17,710 nt of DNA from CAYYYG01 sp964476135 (GTDB lineage Bacteria; Patescibacteriota; Microgenomatia; UBA1406; GWC2-37-13): positions 1-17,710 of the forward strand of contig CAYYYG010000025.1 in the NCBI GenBank assembly GCA_964476135.1. Reading direction: 5' to 3'. The position numbers and the translations under genes are program-made. Each line of letters opens with the position of its first letter. The stretch's first letter is position 1. Positions 4,735 to 13,187 of this stretch are shown piece by piece. The notes under the pieces were generated by a model. That model did not search any database and was not told the DNA's origin. It worked only from the letters and a program-made list of their open reading frames with translations.

Positions 4735-5186
4735 GTTATTTCCTGGATTGTAAATTCAGATCTTCCGGCTGGAGCTATCAGAATAATCGTTTCACCCTTC
4801 TTTTTACCAATAAGAGCTCTTCCAAGAGGCGATTTCTGCGAAAGCTTATTGTTATTAATATCCGACTCATGATCACCGACTATGTCGAAATTCACAACTT
4901 CGGATCCCTTTTTGAGTTGAACTTTTGATCCGACGCCCACGACTCCCTTTTCAGGCTGATGGGCAACAACGGCATGATCGATAGTGGACTTCATATAACG
5001 CAGCCTGCTATCTATTCTTGAGAGAGTTGCTCGTGCCGATTTATAGGCGGCATTCTCACTTCTGTCTCCCATATCTCGGGCTCTTGACAGCTCAGCAACC
5101 GCATCGGCACGTTTTTCATTTAATAATTGATGCTCTTTTTTAAGCTTATCCAGTCCGGTCTTTGTAAATACAACTTTCCGTTTCAT
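4731..5186 (-). CDS. greA: Transcription elongation factor GreA
   Basis: 151 residues, close to the usual length of about 158. GreA enters the secondary channel of stalled RNA polymerase and stimulates cleavage of backtracked RNA. The N-terminal coiled coil (about 8-75) carries the tip sequence DMGDRSENAAY with the acidic pair Asp41 and Glu44 at the standard positions. The C-terminal FKBP-like domain has the VGDHESD segment and SPLGRALIGKKKGETI. The ATG overlaps the stop of the upstream dsbA-like gene by one base (TAATG), so the two are translationally coupled in one operon. The 3' end overlaps the convergent gene by 4 bases. Confidence 0.95.
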   Translation of the reverse strand: MKRKVVFTKTGLDKLKKEHQLLNEKRADAVAELSRARDMGDRSENAAYKSARATLSRIDSRLRYMKSTIDHAVVAHQPEKGVVGVGSKVQLKKGSEVVNFDIVGDHESDINNNKLSQKSPLGRALIGKKKGETIILIAPAGRSEFTIQEIT

Positions 5187-6061
5187 TATTTTAGCTGTTC
5201 GTCGACTGTCGACTGCATTTCGCTAAAGTTTTGTGCGCCTCCGAATATTTTTGTGTTAATCACAAAGTGTGGCGTCCCCTGGAAAGCAAGTGAAGCCCCC
5301 AGCTGTTCATCGCGGGTCACTTCGTCTTTGTATTTCTCGCTTTCAAGACATGACGTCAGAAATTTAGAATCGACACTTTTAGATAGGAAACTGACCAATG
5401 CAGGAATGTTTGCCTTATCATTTTTTACTTTTTCATTTATAAGCGTGTACCCAGCATTAGACATTAGCTCATCATGGACTTCCCAAAATTTCCCTTTTTC
5501 ATAGGCACAGTACATGGCCTGCATTGACAGATATCCGTTTCCGTGGCCATTGCCGAATATTGTCACATATGCCGCCTTCTTTTCATCTATTAACTTGCGC
5601 ATTTCGGTAACCGGTGGCTTATAGGTGCCGCCGTCGGTTATGTACTGAAATTGAGGAGAGACTTGCTTACTCAGCTCCGGATTTTTACCTCCGGCTATGT
5701 GGCAATAAGGACAACTGGGGTCACTTATTTCAACTATAAGCACTTTATTTTTTGCATCACCGAATTTTATGAATCCATCTTTGAAAAGATTTTTTACGGT
5801 GTCTATTTTAACTTCCTGCGCCGTCTGCTGTCCGGCAACCTGAGGGGCAGCAGCCTGAAGAGTATTCAATTTTTCTTGCAAACTGTTTGCCTTGAAATAC
5901 ATATATCCGGCGAAGAAAGAAACCGCCATAAGTAGCAATATCAAGATATATGGAGGATTGGCGCTTTTTGGAGCGGGCGGCTCGTCGATTGTATAATTTT
6001 CTGTATTGATATCTTCTGCCTCACGCGCTTCTTTGTTTATGAGATCATTGGAGTCGGCCAT
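5186..6061 (-). CDS. Membrane-anchored DsbA-like thiol oxidoreductase
   Basis: 291 residues. The order is a short acidic cytoplasmic N-terminus (1-35), one membrane helix (about 37-56), a Gln/Ala-rich linker, then a thioredoxin-fold domain facing outward. The active site CPYC (Cys117-Cys120) sits in SDPSCPYCH; an inserted helical domain follows and the cis-proline loop is GTPHFVI near residue 268. This is the DsbA/DsbG-like thioredoxin_4 arrangement, expected to form or shuffle disulfides in exported proteins, several of which are encoded nearby. It is the first gene of a dsbA-greA operon with its own consensus promoter; the pairing with greA is probably organisational rather than functional. 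No Shine-Dalgarno is evident. Confidence 0.9.
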   Translation of the reverse strand: MADSNDLINKEAREAEDINTENYTIDEPPAPKSANPPYILILLLMAVSFFAGYMYFKANSLQEKLNTLQAAAPQVAGQQTAQEVKIDTVKNLFKDGFIKFGDAKNKVLIVEISDPSCPYCHIAGGKNPELSKQVSPQFQYITDGGTYKPPVTEMRKLIDEKKAAYVTIFGNGHGNGYLSMQAMYCAYEKGKFWEVHDELMSNAGYTLINEKVKNDKANIPALVSFLSKSVDSKFLTSCLESEKYKDEVTRDEQLGASLAFQGTPHFVINTKIFGGAQNFSEMQSTVDEQLK

Positions 6062-6098
6062 ATAAATTTATTGGATTTATAAAATTTCAAGCTCTAAC

Positions 6099-6127
6099 AA
6101 TATAGCTGAGGTAAATATTTTTGTCAA
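6099..6127 (-). promoter_or_regulatory. Promoter of the dsbA-greA operon
   Basis: On the minus strand TTGACA (6127-6122), a 17-nt spacer and TATATT (6104-6099). Transcription should start near 6092, giving a leader of about 30 nt that contains an A/T-rich ATAAATTTAT palindrome next to the start codon. The rest of the 83-nt gap holds nothing else evident. Confidence 0.75.
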
Positions 6128-6144
6128 AGGTATTTTATCGTTGT

Positions 6145-6483
6145 TTAAGATACAGATAAACCGTTTTCTGCGGTTGGTGGTATTTCGAAAAGTATTGGAG
6201 CTCCGTTATTATCAATACTAAGTATCATTCCGTTTGAAATGCTGCCTGCCATAGCCCGAGGTTCGAGATTGGCGAGAAATAAAAATTTTTTCCCGGTGAA
6301 TGCTTCCGGAGCGTGATATTTTTGCATTCCGGTAAGTATGGTAACCACTCCGTAATCTGCACCGAAATCTACGAGTAATTCGTATAATTTATTTGATTTT
6401 TCCACTTTTTTTACTTCTTTAATTTCTCCCACTCGTATATCCAGTTTAAGAAAATCATCAAACGATGCATTTGTTTTTTTCAT
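6145..6483 (-). CDS. Free-standing tRNA-binding (EMAP/MetRS C-terminal type) protein
   Basis: 112 residues forming a single OB-fold tRNA-binding domain like the C-terminus of bacterial MetRS, CsaA and Arc1p. Diagnostic segments are LDIRVGEIKEV (14-24), SNKLYELLVDFG (30-41), VTILTGMQKYH (47-57) and NLEPRAMAGSISNGMIL (72-88). It would bind structured tRNA without sequence specificity and could help a synthetase hold its tRNA. It starts one base after the alaS stop and is surely cotranscribed with it. That alaS lacks its own C-terminal domain, so a trans-acting helper role for this protein is attractive but inferred. It could equally serve MetRS encoded elsewhere. Confidence 0.85.
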   Translation of the reverse strand: MKKTNASFDDFLKLDIRVGEIKEVKKVEKSNKLYELLVDFGADYGVVTILTGMQKYHAPEAFTGKKFLFLANLEPRAMAGSISNGMILSIDNNGAPILFEIPPTAENGLSVS

Positions 6484-6484
6484 A

Positions 6485-8314
6485 TTATTTTGCGTAAATG
6501 CGGTATAGGTTACTGCCTATTTTTTCAAATTTATATATTTCAATTTTGCTTATATCTGATGTGTTTTTTACATGGGGACCACCACAGAATTCTTTTGAGT
6601 AGGCTGTTTCCGGTTTATCATCTATGCCGCCGATGTAATAAACCTTCACATTTTCCGGATATTTTTCTTTGAAGAATGCCCGGGCGCCGATTTTTAAGGC
6701 TTCCTCACGAGGCATTATCTTGAATCGCATAGGTAATGACTCTTTTATTTTACTGTTAACAATGTCAGATACAGACTGCATTTGGGATTTTTCCGGTTTG
6801 TTTGCCGAGTAAAAATCAAACCTCAATCTTTCTCCGGTAATATTCGAACCTTCCTGCCTTATATCATTTCCGACAACCTCAAAAAGGGCCTGATGGATAA
6901 GATGTGTTGCCGTATGGTATTTTAGTACCTGATCGCTGTGGTCAGCCAATCCTCCCTTGAACATACCCGCAGAGGACGTCCGGGAGAGATTTTTATGTTT
7001 TTCAAACTCCGACTGAAACTGTTTTTTATCTATATTCTGACCTTTTTCGCGGAATAGTTCTTCGGTAATTTCCAGTGGAAATCCGTATGTTTGGTATAGA
7101 TCAAAGGCCTTTTTGCCATCTATAGTATCGATTTTATTTATTTCTTTCAGTCCTTTACTCAAGGTAGAATTGAAGCGGGAAATTTCTTCGGAAACCACAC
7201 TAAATACTAAATTTTTGTGTTTTGCACGTTCTATATATAACTCTCCATCGTATGTCAGCATGATTTTATCGCAGATTTCGCTAAGTGCCTGGCCGTTGAC
7301 TGGTGATTGAGTAAGGGCATGGATTTTGACAGCAGACCGTCTTAACAATCTTCTTAAAACATATCCCTGCTGTTTATTCGAAGGTGTCACGCCGCTGACT
7401 ATCATGACGGTCGCGGCTTTCAGATGATCGGCTATAATACGCATGGGTGCTTTGTAATTCGGATCGCTATAGTTCTTTCCGCTCAAATCTTCGATCATTT
7501 TTATGGATTGGGCATAAAGGTCGGTTTCAAACATGTCAGGATTATTATTGCTTGCGGATACAAATCTTTCGAAACCGCCGCCGAAGTCGACGTTTTTTTT
7601 AGGCAGGATCGAAAACGACCCGTCAGTTGTTTTTTTGTATTCCATAAAAACGGAGTTGCCTATTTCCATGAATCTTCCGCAGTCACAGTTAGGATGACAG
7701 TTTTCGCCGTAACTTGGATTATGATCGATATCGAACTTAAAAAAAATTTCGCTGTCTGGCCCGCCCGGCTCACCTGCCGGCATATTCTCCGGAACACCAG
7801 CCCTTGACCACCAGTTTTTTTCCGCGCCGTAGAGAAATATGCATTCGCCTATTTCTGCCTTAATATCGTATTTTGCAAATATTTTTTTCCAGATTTCAAT
7901 AGATTCAGTGTCTGCTGGAAGCGATCCGTAGCCTTTGAATACTGTAACGAATAATTTTTGCGGGGGGAGTTTGATTACTTCAACGAGAAATTCAAACAAC
8001 CAAGACAGCTGCTCTTTTTTAAAGTAGTCTCCAAGGGACCAGTTGCCCATCATTTCAAAACATGTTGTGTGGCGGTTATCGCCAATTTCCTCTATGTCTT
8101 GGGCTCGGAAACATGGCTGGATATTAAATAATCTATTCCCCTGTGGGTGCGGCTCGCCCAGCAAATTGGGTACAAACTGCTGCATTCCGGAGCCGGTAAA
8201 TAAAGTAGTTGGGTCGTTCTGCGGTATTAAAGGGATAGGGGGAACCTCTTTGTGATTGTGTGACTGCCAAAAATCCTTATATGATTTTCGTATTTGCGCG
8301 TGTGTTAAGGACAT
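6485..8314 (-). CDS. alaS: Alanyl-tRNA synthetase, short form without C-Ala domain
   Basis: 609 residues against about 870 in typical bacteria. It charges tRNA-Ala. The class II catalytic core opens with LTHAQIRKSYKDFW and contains LFTGSGMQQFVPNLLGE (about 38-54), FRAQDIEEIGDNRHTTCFEMMGNWSLGDYF (motif 2 region, 69-98), a cysteine-rich NCHPNCDCG stretch (205-213) and the motif 3 FGGGFERF (244-251). The editing domain is present, with HTATH (467-471) and CGGPH (Cys577, His581) as zinc ligands, so mischarged Ser/Gly-tRNA clearance is likely kept. The protein ends right after this domain; the oligomerising C-Ala domain is absent. A TATAAT 8 nt before the ATG points to a nearly leaderless transcript that overlaps the divergent nnrD promoter. 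Confidence 0.95.
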   Translation of the reverse strand: MSLTHAQIRKSYKDFWQSHNHKEVPPIPLIPQNDPTTLFTGSGMQQFVPNLLGEPHPQGNRLFNIQPCFRAQDIEEIGDNRHTTCFEMMGNWSLGDYFKKEQLSWLFEFLVEVIKLPPQKLFVTVFKGYGSLPADTESIEIWKKIFAKYDIKAEIGECIFLYGAEKNWWSRAGVPENMPAGEPGGPDSEIFFKFDIDHNPSYGENCHPNCDCGRFMEIGNSVFMEYKKTTDGSFSILPKKNVDFGGGFERFVSASNNNPDMFETDLYAQSIKMIEDLSGKNYSDPNYKAPMRIIADHLKAATVMIVSGVTPSNKQQGYVLRRLLRRSAVKIHALTQSPVNGQALSEICDKIMLTYDGELYIERAKHKNLVFSVVSEEISRFNSTLSKGLKEINKIDTIDGKKAFDLYQTYGFPLEITEELFREKGQNIDKKQFQSEFEKHKNLSRTSSAGMFKGGLADHSDQVLKYHTATHLIHQALFEVVGNDIRQEGSNITGERLRFDFYSANKPEKSQMQSVSDIVNSKIKESLPMRFKIMPREEALKIGARAFFKEKYPENVKVYYIGGIDDKPETAYSKEFCGGPHVKNTSDISKIEIYKFEKIGSNLYRIYAK

Positions 8315-8318
8315 AATG

Positions 8319-8328
8319 TAGAATTATA
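8319..8328. promoter_or_regulatory. Overlapping divergent -10 boxes for alaS and nnrD
   Basis: Only 16 nt separate the two start codons. On the plus strand TAGAAT (8319-8324) lies 6 nt before the nnrD ATG at 8331. On the minus strand TATAAT (8328-8323) lies 8 nt before the alaS ATG at 8314. The two hexamers share 8323-8324, so polymerase can occupy only one at a time, and each -35 region would fall inside the opposite gene. Confidence 0.6.
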
Positions 8329-8330
8329 AC

Positions 8331-9257
8331 ATGGTCAGAATAGAAATATTAAGCCGCGATTCAATTAAAAAATTAGTTTCCGGCCTACGATTTCCTTCGT
8401 CTGGTTCGCATAAAGGTGAAAACGGCCGTGCTTTAGTAATCGGCGGATCTAGTTTATTTCATTCAGCACAATTCTGGGCAGCCGAAATTGCTTCGCATTT
8501 TGTAGATATCGTCCATTACGCCTCGACTGAAGAAAATAACATAATTTTTCGTCAGACTAAAAAAAGGTTTCATAACGGAATAGTTGTATCTCGTCGCGAT
8601 ATTGATGCCTATCTTCATGAAGACGATGTTGTGCTTACGGGGCCCGGTATGATGCGAAATGAAACAAGGTCAGTGTTGGATAGGAATGATCATATGCATT
8701 TTCATGATGTCCTAAGATTCCGAACCGAACCAGAATTTACGCAGGCAATTACAAAGTACATATTAAGTATAAAAACTGGAATAAATAAAGTTTTTGACGC
8801 TGGAGCACTGCAGATGATGGATAAAGAATGGCTTATGGACCAGCCAAAAGCCCGCGTAAATACGATAATAACTCCACATCAATTAGAATTTGCCAGATTA
8901 TTCGGTCTACAACTGACAGATCTGAATTTTAAAAAGAAGATCGAAACTGCTGAAAACATCGCTCAGAGATATGGAATCGTAATATTACTAAAAGCAGTAG
9001 ACGACATAGTTACCGATGGAAAATCGACATTTGTTATTAAAGGCGGTAATGCCGGCTTAACAAAAGGTGGTACTGGAGATATTCTTGCCGGTCTTGTAAC
9101 CTCTTTCTTCGCGAGAAACGCCGCGCTCACTTCGGCCGTTGCCGCTTCGGTTCTATTAAAAAAAACCGCTGACTGTTTATATGAAACAAAAGGATATTGG
9201 TATAATAACGACGATATATTGGAAAACTTGCCGCAGGTATTAAAAAATGCGTTATAA
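8331..9257 (+). CDS. nnrD: ADP/ATP-dependent (S)-NAD(P)H-hydrate dehydratase
   Basis: 308 residues of the ribokinase-like YjeF C-terminal/CARKD family, which uses a nucleotide to dehydrate the damaged cofactors NADHX and NADPHX. Evidence is the N-terminal GENGRALVIGGSSLF glycine loop (about 29-43), DVVLTGPGMM (98-107), FDAGALQMM (155-163), IITPHQLEFARLFG (about 178-191), LLKAVDDIV (218-226) and the catalytic anion-hole signature KGGNAGLTKGGTGDILAG with Asp250. No epimerase (YjeF N-terminal) domain is fused. TAGAAT 6 nt upstream fits a leaderless start. Its stop codon is embedded in the -10 box of the next gene. Confidence 0.92.
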   Translation: MVRIEILSRDSIKKLVSGLRFPSSGSHKGENGRALVIGGSSLFHSAQFWAAEIASHFVDIVHYASTEENNIIFRQTKKRFHNGIVVSRRDIDAYLHEDDVVLTGPGMMRNETRSVLDRNDHMHFHDVLRFRTEPEFTQAITKYILSIKTGINKVFDAGALQMMDKEWLMDQPKARVNTIITPHQLEFARLFGLQLTDLNFKKKIETAENIAQRYGIVILLKAVDDIVTDGKSTFVIKGGNAGLTKGGTGDILAGLVTSFFARNAALTSAVAASVLLKKTADCLYETKGYWYNNDDILENLPQVLKNAL

Positions 9258-9258
9258 T
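9253..9258 (+). promoter_or_regulatory. -10 box of the small anchored protein gene
   Basis: TATAAT at 9253-9258 overlaps the TAA stop of nnrD (9255-9257) and lies 6 nt before the ATG at 9265. A TTGCCG 19 nt upstream (9228-9233) is a weak -35 candidate. Confidence 0.5.
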
Positions 9259-9264
9259 TAAATT

Positions 9265-9696
9265 ATGAAGAAGGAAACATTGATTGCAGTTTTTTTTGGA
9301 GTCCTCCTTGGTCTGGGCGCTGCTGTTGCTATAACAATGAATGTAAGAAAAAGTGAAATCAAAAAAATCAACCCTATAGTGACCAATCTCCCTGTCACGC
9401 CGACAGTTAAAGTTGAGCAGTCACATGCAGAAACACTTGAAGTTGCTTCTCCCCAGAGCGGAGAAATCGTGCAGACAAAATCTATCACTATTTCCGGTAA
9501 AGCACCCAAAGACGGGCTGATTGTGATTCAGTCACCAGCTTCTTCTGATATAAGAAAATCGGCGGGCGGAAATTTTAGCTTGAATTATCCGTTAGCCGCA
9601 GGAGAGAACGTGATTTTGATAAGCTTCTATCCTAAAGATCAGGCTGGTGTTCCTATTGAAAAAGAATTAAAAGTTTTTTCTCTATCCGAGCAATGA
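9265..9696 (+). CDS. Small membrane-anchored extracytoplasmic Ig-like protein
   Basis: 143 residues. Residues 5-25 (TLIAVFFGVLLGLGAAVAITM) form a signal anchor without an obvious cleavage site or lipobox. The exposed part has a Thr/Val/Pro linker and then one beta-sandwich-like unit of about 75 residues starting at VASPQSGEIVQTKSITISGK, the pattern of bacterial Ig-like domains (SP..G..V....ITISG.A..... V.I), ending LKVFSLSEQ. Probably a cell-surface structural or binding module; function unknown. Its stop overlaps the start of the next gene by 4 bases (ATGA), so the pair is coupled. A leaderless promoter is likely. Confidence 0.75.
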   Translation: MKKETLIAVFFGVLLGLGAAVAITMNVRKSEIKKINPIVTNLPVTPTVKVEQSHAETLEVASPQSGEIVQTKSITISGKAPKDGLIVIQSPASSDIRKSAGGNFSLNYPLAAGENVILISFYPKDQAGVPIEKELKVFSLSEQ

Positions 9697-10418
9697 TAAA
9701 AAAATTACTATTATTATTCATTGCCGTCTTTATGCTCTCGCTGTCAGCTGTGGCATATGCGCAAACAGAATTGACAGAGAAAACTCCAACCGCTTCTGAG
9801 TCGGCAAATGCTTCTTCGGCGGCTACTCTGCTCGAGCCTGAAGTCAAAGATCTAAAAGATAAGATCGCAACTAAAGTCGCAGAACTACGCAAGAAAAGTC
9901 AGAAGGCAATAGTTGGAAATATCATCGAACTTAAAGAGGGAAGTATTAAAGTTGAATCCGTAGAAGGCGTCCAGTATGAGGTGAAGACAGATGCTTCACT
10001 TACCAAAACATATCAGATAGGAACAGGATACAAAGAAATAAAAACTTCAGATCTTAAAAAAGACGATTATATTATTGTAACCGGACCAGTGCTTGATCAG
10101 TCGGTCGAGGCGAATGTGATTTATAGAGACGAGCGGTATATTGTAGTTTCGGGTAAGCTGACAGAGGTCGATAAAACAGATTTTTTTCTAAAAGTAGCTA
10201 CTACGTCTAAAGAAAATTATACGATAGACGTCGAAAAGGGTACTGTCCAACAAATGCTTAATATCAAAACTCTGTTGCAGGAAAAAACGACTTTTTCGAA
10301 AATTAAGGAAGGCGACACTATTCATGTTGCCGCAAAAAAAGATCCTAAAGTTAAAGAAGAGGGCCGTTTTTCCGGGATCAGATTTCTGATAATTCCCCAG
10401 GAATACTTTCAGAAATAA
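9693..10418 (+). CDS. Secreted DUF5666-like protein
   Basis: 241 residues. A signal peptide spans about 1-23 (LLLLFIAVFMLSLSAVAYA, cleavage before QTE). A Ser/Ala/Thr-rich stretch and a lysine-rich helix (about 48-70) follow, then two small beta-barrel-like repeats: VGNIIELKEGSIKVES...YEVKTDASL...DLKKDDYIIVTGP and VSGKLTEVDKTDFFLKV...YTIDVEKGT...KIKEGDTIHVAAKK. This paired 'KI.EGD.I.V.G' layout is typical of DUF5666-type domains found in many Patescibacteria; molecular role unknown. It is cotranscribed with the preceding anchored protein by an ATGA overlap. A T-rich run follows the stop without a clear hairpin. Confidence 0.75.
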   Translation: MIKKLLLLFIAVFMLSLSAVAYAQTELTEKTPTASESANASSAATLLEPEVKDLKDKIATKVAELRKKSQKAIVGNIIELKEGSIKVESVEGVQYEVKTDASLTKTYQIGTGYKEIKTSDLKKDDYIIVTGPVLDQSVEANVIYRDERYIVVSGKLTEVDKTDFFLKVATTSKENYTIDVEKGTVQQMLNIKTLLQEKTTFSKIKEGDTIHVAAKKDPKVKEEGRFSGIRFLIIPQEYFQK

Positions 10419-10446
10419 TCTCCTTTTATTAAATTTTTTTTAGCAT

Positions 10447-10452
10447 TATAAT
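10447..10452 (+). promoter_or_regulatory. -10 box of secA
   Basis: TATAAT at 10447-10452, 6 nt before the secA ATG at 10459, so the message is probably leaderless. No good -35 hexamer is seen at 16-18 nt. Confidence 0.55.
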
Positions 10453-10458
10453 TCCATC

Positions 10459-13176
10459 ATGTTTAAATTAATCAAAAATATATTCGATTATAACCAGAGA
10501 GAAATCAATAGACTGAATTCTAGGGTGTCTGAGATTAATGCACTTGAAGATAAAGCCCGTCACTTGGCAGATGCGAAGTTCAGAGAAGAAACCGATAAGA
10601 TGAGGGCCAGTGTAAAGTCGGGCGAAAAAACTCTCGATGAGCTTTTGCCTTGGGCTTATGCATTGGTGCGTGAAGCCGCAAGGCGCGTGTTGAATCAGAG
10701 GCATTTTGATGTTCAGTTGATGGCGGGTATTGCACTCCACGAGGGGAAAATAACCGAACAGAAGACGGGAGAAGGTAAAACTTTGGCAGCGACAACCGCT
10801 CTATATTTGAATGCTCTTACCGGTAAAGGCGCGCATTTGGTTACTGTGAACGACTATTTGGCCAGACGCGATGCCGGTTGGAATGGGAATATATATGACT
10901 TTTTAGGTATGAAAACAGCGGCAATTATATCCGATAAATCGTATATATTCGATCCCAACTATACCGATGAAGATGCGGCAGACAGTAGATTATCCCATCT
11001 TCGTCAGGTTAGTCGCAAGGAAGCATACTTGGCAGACATCACCTACGGCATCAATAGCGAATTTGGATTCGATTATCTTCGTGACAATATGGTGCAGAAC
11101 CCAGCGGCTAAAAACCAGAGGGATTTTAACTACGCAATAATCGACGAAGCCGATTCCGTACTTATCGATGAGGCCAGAACTCCACACATAATTTCTGCGC
11201 CTTATTCGGAAGACACGAGTAAATATTATGAATACGCAAAATTAGTGAAGCGATTAGATCCGAAAACAGACTATGTTGTTGATGAAAAATTAAGAACTGC
11301 TAATCTGACGGAAGAGGGAATTCATAAGATGGAAAAGTTTCTTAACGTGGAAAATATTTATGAGAAGGATTTCGACTCCGTTTTCCATGTCGAGGCCGCA
11401 CTCAAAGCGGAAACATTATTTCACCGGGAAAAAGAATACATCGTAAGAAACGGAGAAGTGGTAATAGTCGATGAATTTACGGGACGATTGCTTGAGGGAA
11501 GACGTTTTTCGGAAGGTCTGCATCAGGCGATAGAGGCAAAAGAGGAAGTAAAAATTCAACGCGAGTCAAAAACACTGGCGACAGTATCCCTTCAGAATTA
11601 TTTCCGCATGTATGCGAAATTGGCCGGTATGACGGGAACAGCCGCGACAGAAGCTGAGGAGTTTCATAAAATCTATAAAACGGATGTGATTGTTATCCCG
11701 ACCCATCGAAATATGGTCAGAGCCGATCACCCGGACATGATTTATAAGACTGAAAAAGCTAAGTTCAACGCGGTAGTTGAGGAGATAATCGCAAATTATA
11801 AGCGTGGCCGTCCCGTGCTTGTTGGCACGACATCGATTGAAAAAAATGAACTCTTATCGCGCATGTTGAATCAGCGGGGAATTCAGCACGAAGTACTGAA
11901 TGCAAAAAATCATGAGCGTGAGGCGCAGATAATATCAAGAGCCGGGGAGAAAGGATCGATAACTGTCGCGACAAATATGGCAGGGCGCGGTGTCGACATC
12001 ATACTCGGCGGAACTCCGCCCGATCAGGAAAAGGGGGCAAAAGATCCGGAAAAATATAAAAAAGAATTGTCGGAATGGCAGAAAAAACACGATGAAGTCG
12101 TGTCGTTGGGTGGGTTATATGTAATAGGTACGGAGCGTCATGAATCAAGGCGAATAGACAACCAGTTAAGAGGTAGATCGGGGAGACAGGGAGATCCCGG
12201 TGAAACCAGGTTTTACGTCGCGCTAGATGATGATCTTATGCGTATTTTCGGAGGCGAGCAAATTTCTAAACTCATGAATTTTCTTAAGTTTCCGGAAGAT
12301 CAGCCACTTTCGCACTCCATGGTGTCGCGCGCTATTGAGCAGGCACAGGTTAAAGTCGAGGGACATAATTTCGATATCCGTAAACACCTTGTTGAATTTG
12401 ACGATGTGCTGAATAAGCAGCGAGAAATTATATATTCTTTGAGGAGTAAAATTCTGCTGAAGCCTGAAGAAAATCCGGAAGAATTTAGATCCACAGTGTT
12501 TGGTATGATTGAGGCGCAGATAAATGGCACGATCCAAAGTTATGAATCACTTAACGAATCAATTAGCGACTCGGACATAGAGATCTTAACCAAGGATATT
12601 GCCATACTTTTTCCTGATTTAGAATCACAGGTCAGAGAAAAAGTGAGTAAGCAGAATTTTTCAGAGTTGAGAGAAATATTGATAACATATGCAGAATCAG
12701 ATTGGAAAAAGAAGGTTGAACAGATCGGTGAGAAGTTATGGATCGATGGAGTAAGGCAGATATTTCTTGGCACAATAGATCAGTTCTGGACGCAGCATCT
12801 GACAGCAATAGAAGATTTGAGGGAGGGCATTAATTTGCGCGGTTATGCACAGCTTGACCCGCTGGTCGAATATAAAAATGAAGCGTTTTCCATGTTTGAA
12901 AAACTACTTGCATCAGTCGACTATGAATCCACAAGAAGACTTCTTCGTACACAAATCAATGTTGTCAAAGAAGAGGAGGAACAACCTGACGGTCAGTTAA
13001 AATCTGAAAACTTGCAGTATAAAGCAGCAAGCTCAGTTAGCCCGTATTCGGGTGGCAAGCCGCAAAGGATAGATAAGCAGCCCCAAATATCTTCGTCGAC
13101 TCATAAGTTGGGAAGAAATGACCCATGCTGGTGCGGGAGTGGAAAAAAGTATAAAAAATGCCATTATCCTAACTAA
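10459..13176 (+). CDS. secA: Preprotein translocase ATPase SecA
   Basis: 905 residues, full length. SecA drives unfolded preproteins through SecYEG with ATP. Visible parts are the N-terminal helix, Walker A TGEGKT (103-108) in QKTGEGKTLAA, DYLARRDAGW (132-141), Walker B-type IIDEADSVLIDEARTP (227-242), the preprotein cross-linking domain, AGMTGTA, NBD2 with VGTTSIEKNELLS, ATNMAGRGVDIILGG and the QLRGRSGRQGDPG motif VI, the helical wing and scaffold, and a C-terminal zinc finger with Cys890, Cys892, Cys901 and His902. An insertion of about 30 residues lies at about 158-190 (SYIFDPNYTDEDAADSRLSH and on), as is common in Patescibacteria. It serves the several exported proteins in this window. 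Starts 6 nt after a TATAAT without a Shine-Dalgarno. Confidence 0.98.
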   Translation: MFKLIKNIFDYNQREINRLNSRVSEINALEDKARHLADAKFREETDKMRASVKSGEKTLDELLPWAYALVREAARRVLNQRHFDVQLMAGIALHEGKITEQKTGEGKTLAATTALYLNALTGKGAHLVTVNDYLARRDAGWNGNIYDFLGMKTAAIISDKSYIFDPNYTDEDAADSRLSHLRQVSRKEAYLADITYGINSEFGFDYLRDNMVQNPAAKNQRDFNYAIIDEADSVLIDEARTPHIISAPYSEDTSKYYEYAKLVKRLDPKTDYVVDEKLRTANLTEEGIHKMEKFLNVENIYEKDFDSVFHVEAALKAETLFHREKEYIVRNGEVVIVDEFTGRLLEGRRFSEGLHQAIEAKEEVKIQRESKTLATVSLQNYFRMYAKLAGMTGTAATEAEEFHKIYKTDVIVIPTHRNMVRADHPDMIYKTEKAKFNAVVEEIIANYKRGRPVLVGTTSIEKNELLSRMLNQRGIQHEVLNAKNHEREAQIISRAGEKGSITVATNMAGRGVDIILGGTPPDQEKGAKDPEKYKKELSEWQKKHDEVVSLGGLYVIGTERHESRRIDNQLRGRSGRQGDPGETRFYVALDDDLMRIFGGEQISKLMNFLKFPEDQPLSHSMVSRAIEQAQVKVEGHNFDIRKHLVEFDDVLNKQREIIYSLRSKILLKPEENPEEFRSTVFGMIEAQINGTIQSYESLNESISDSDIEILTKDIAILFPDLESQVREKVSKQNFSELREILITYAESDWKKKVEQIGEKLWIDGVRQIFLGTIDQFWTQHLTAIEDLREGINLRGYAQLDPLVEYKNEAFSMFEKLLASVDYESTRRLLRTQINVVKEEEEQPDGQLKSENLQYKAASSVSPYSGGKPQRIDKQPQISSSTHKLGRNDPCWCGSGKKYKKCHYPN

Positions 13177-13187
13177 TTATTTTATTG

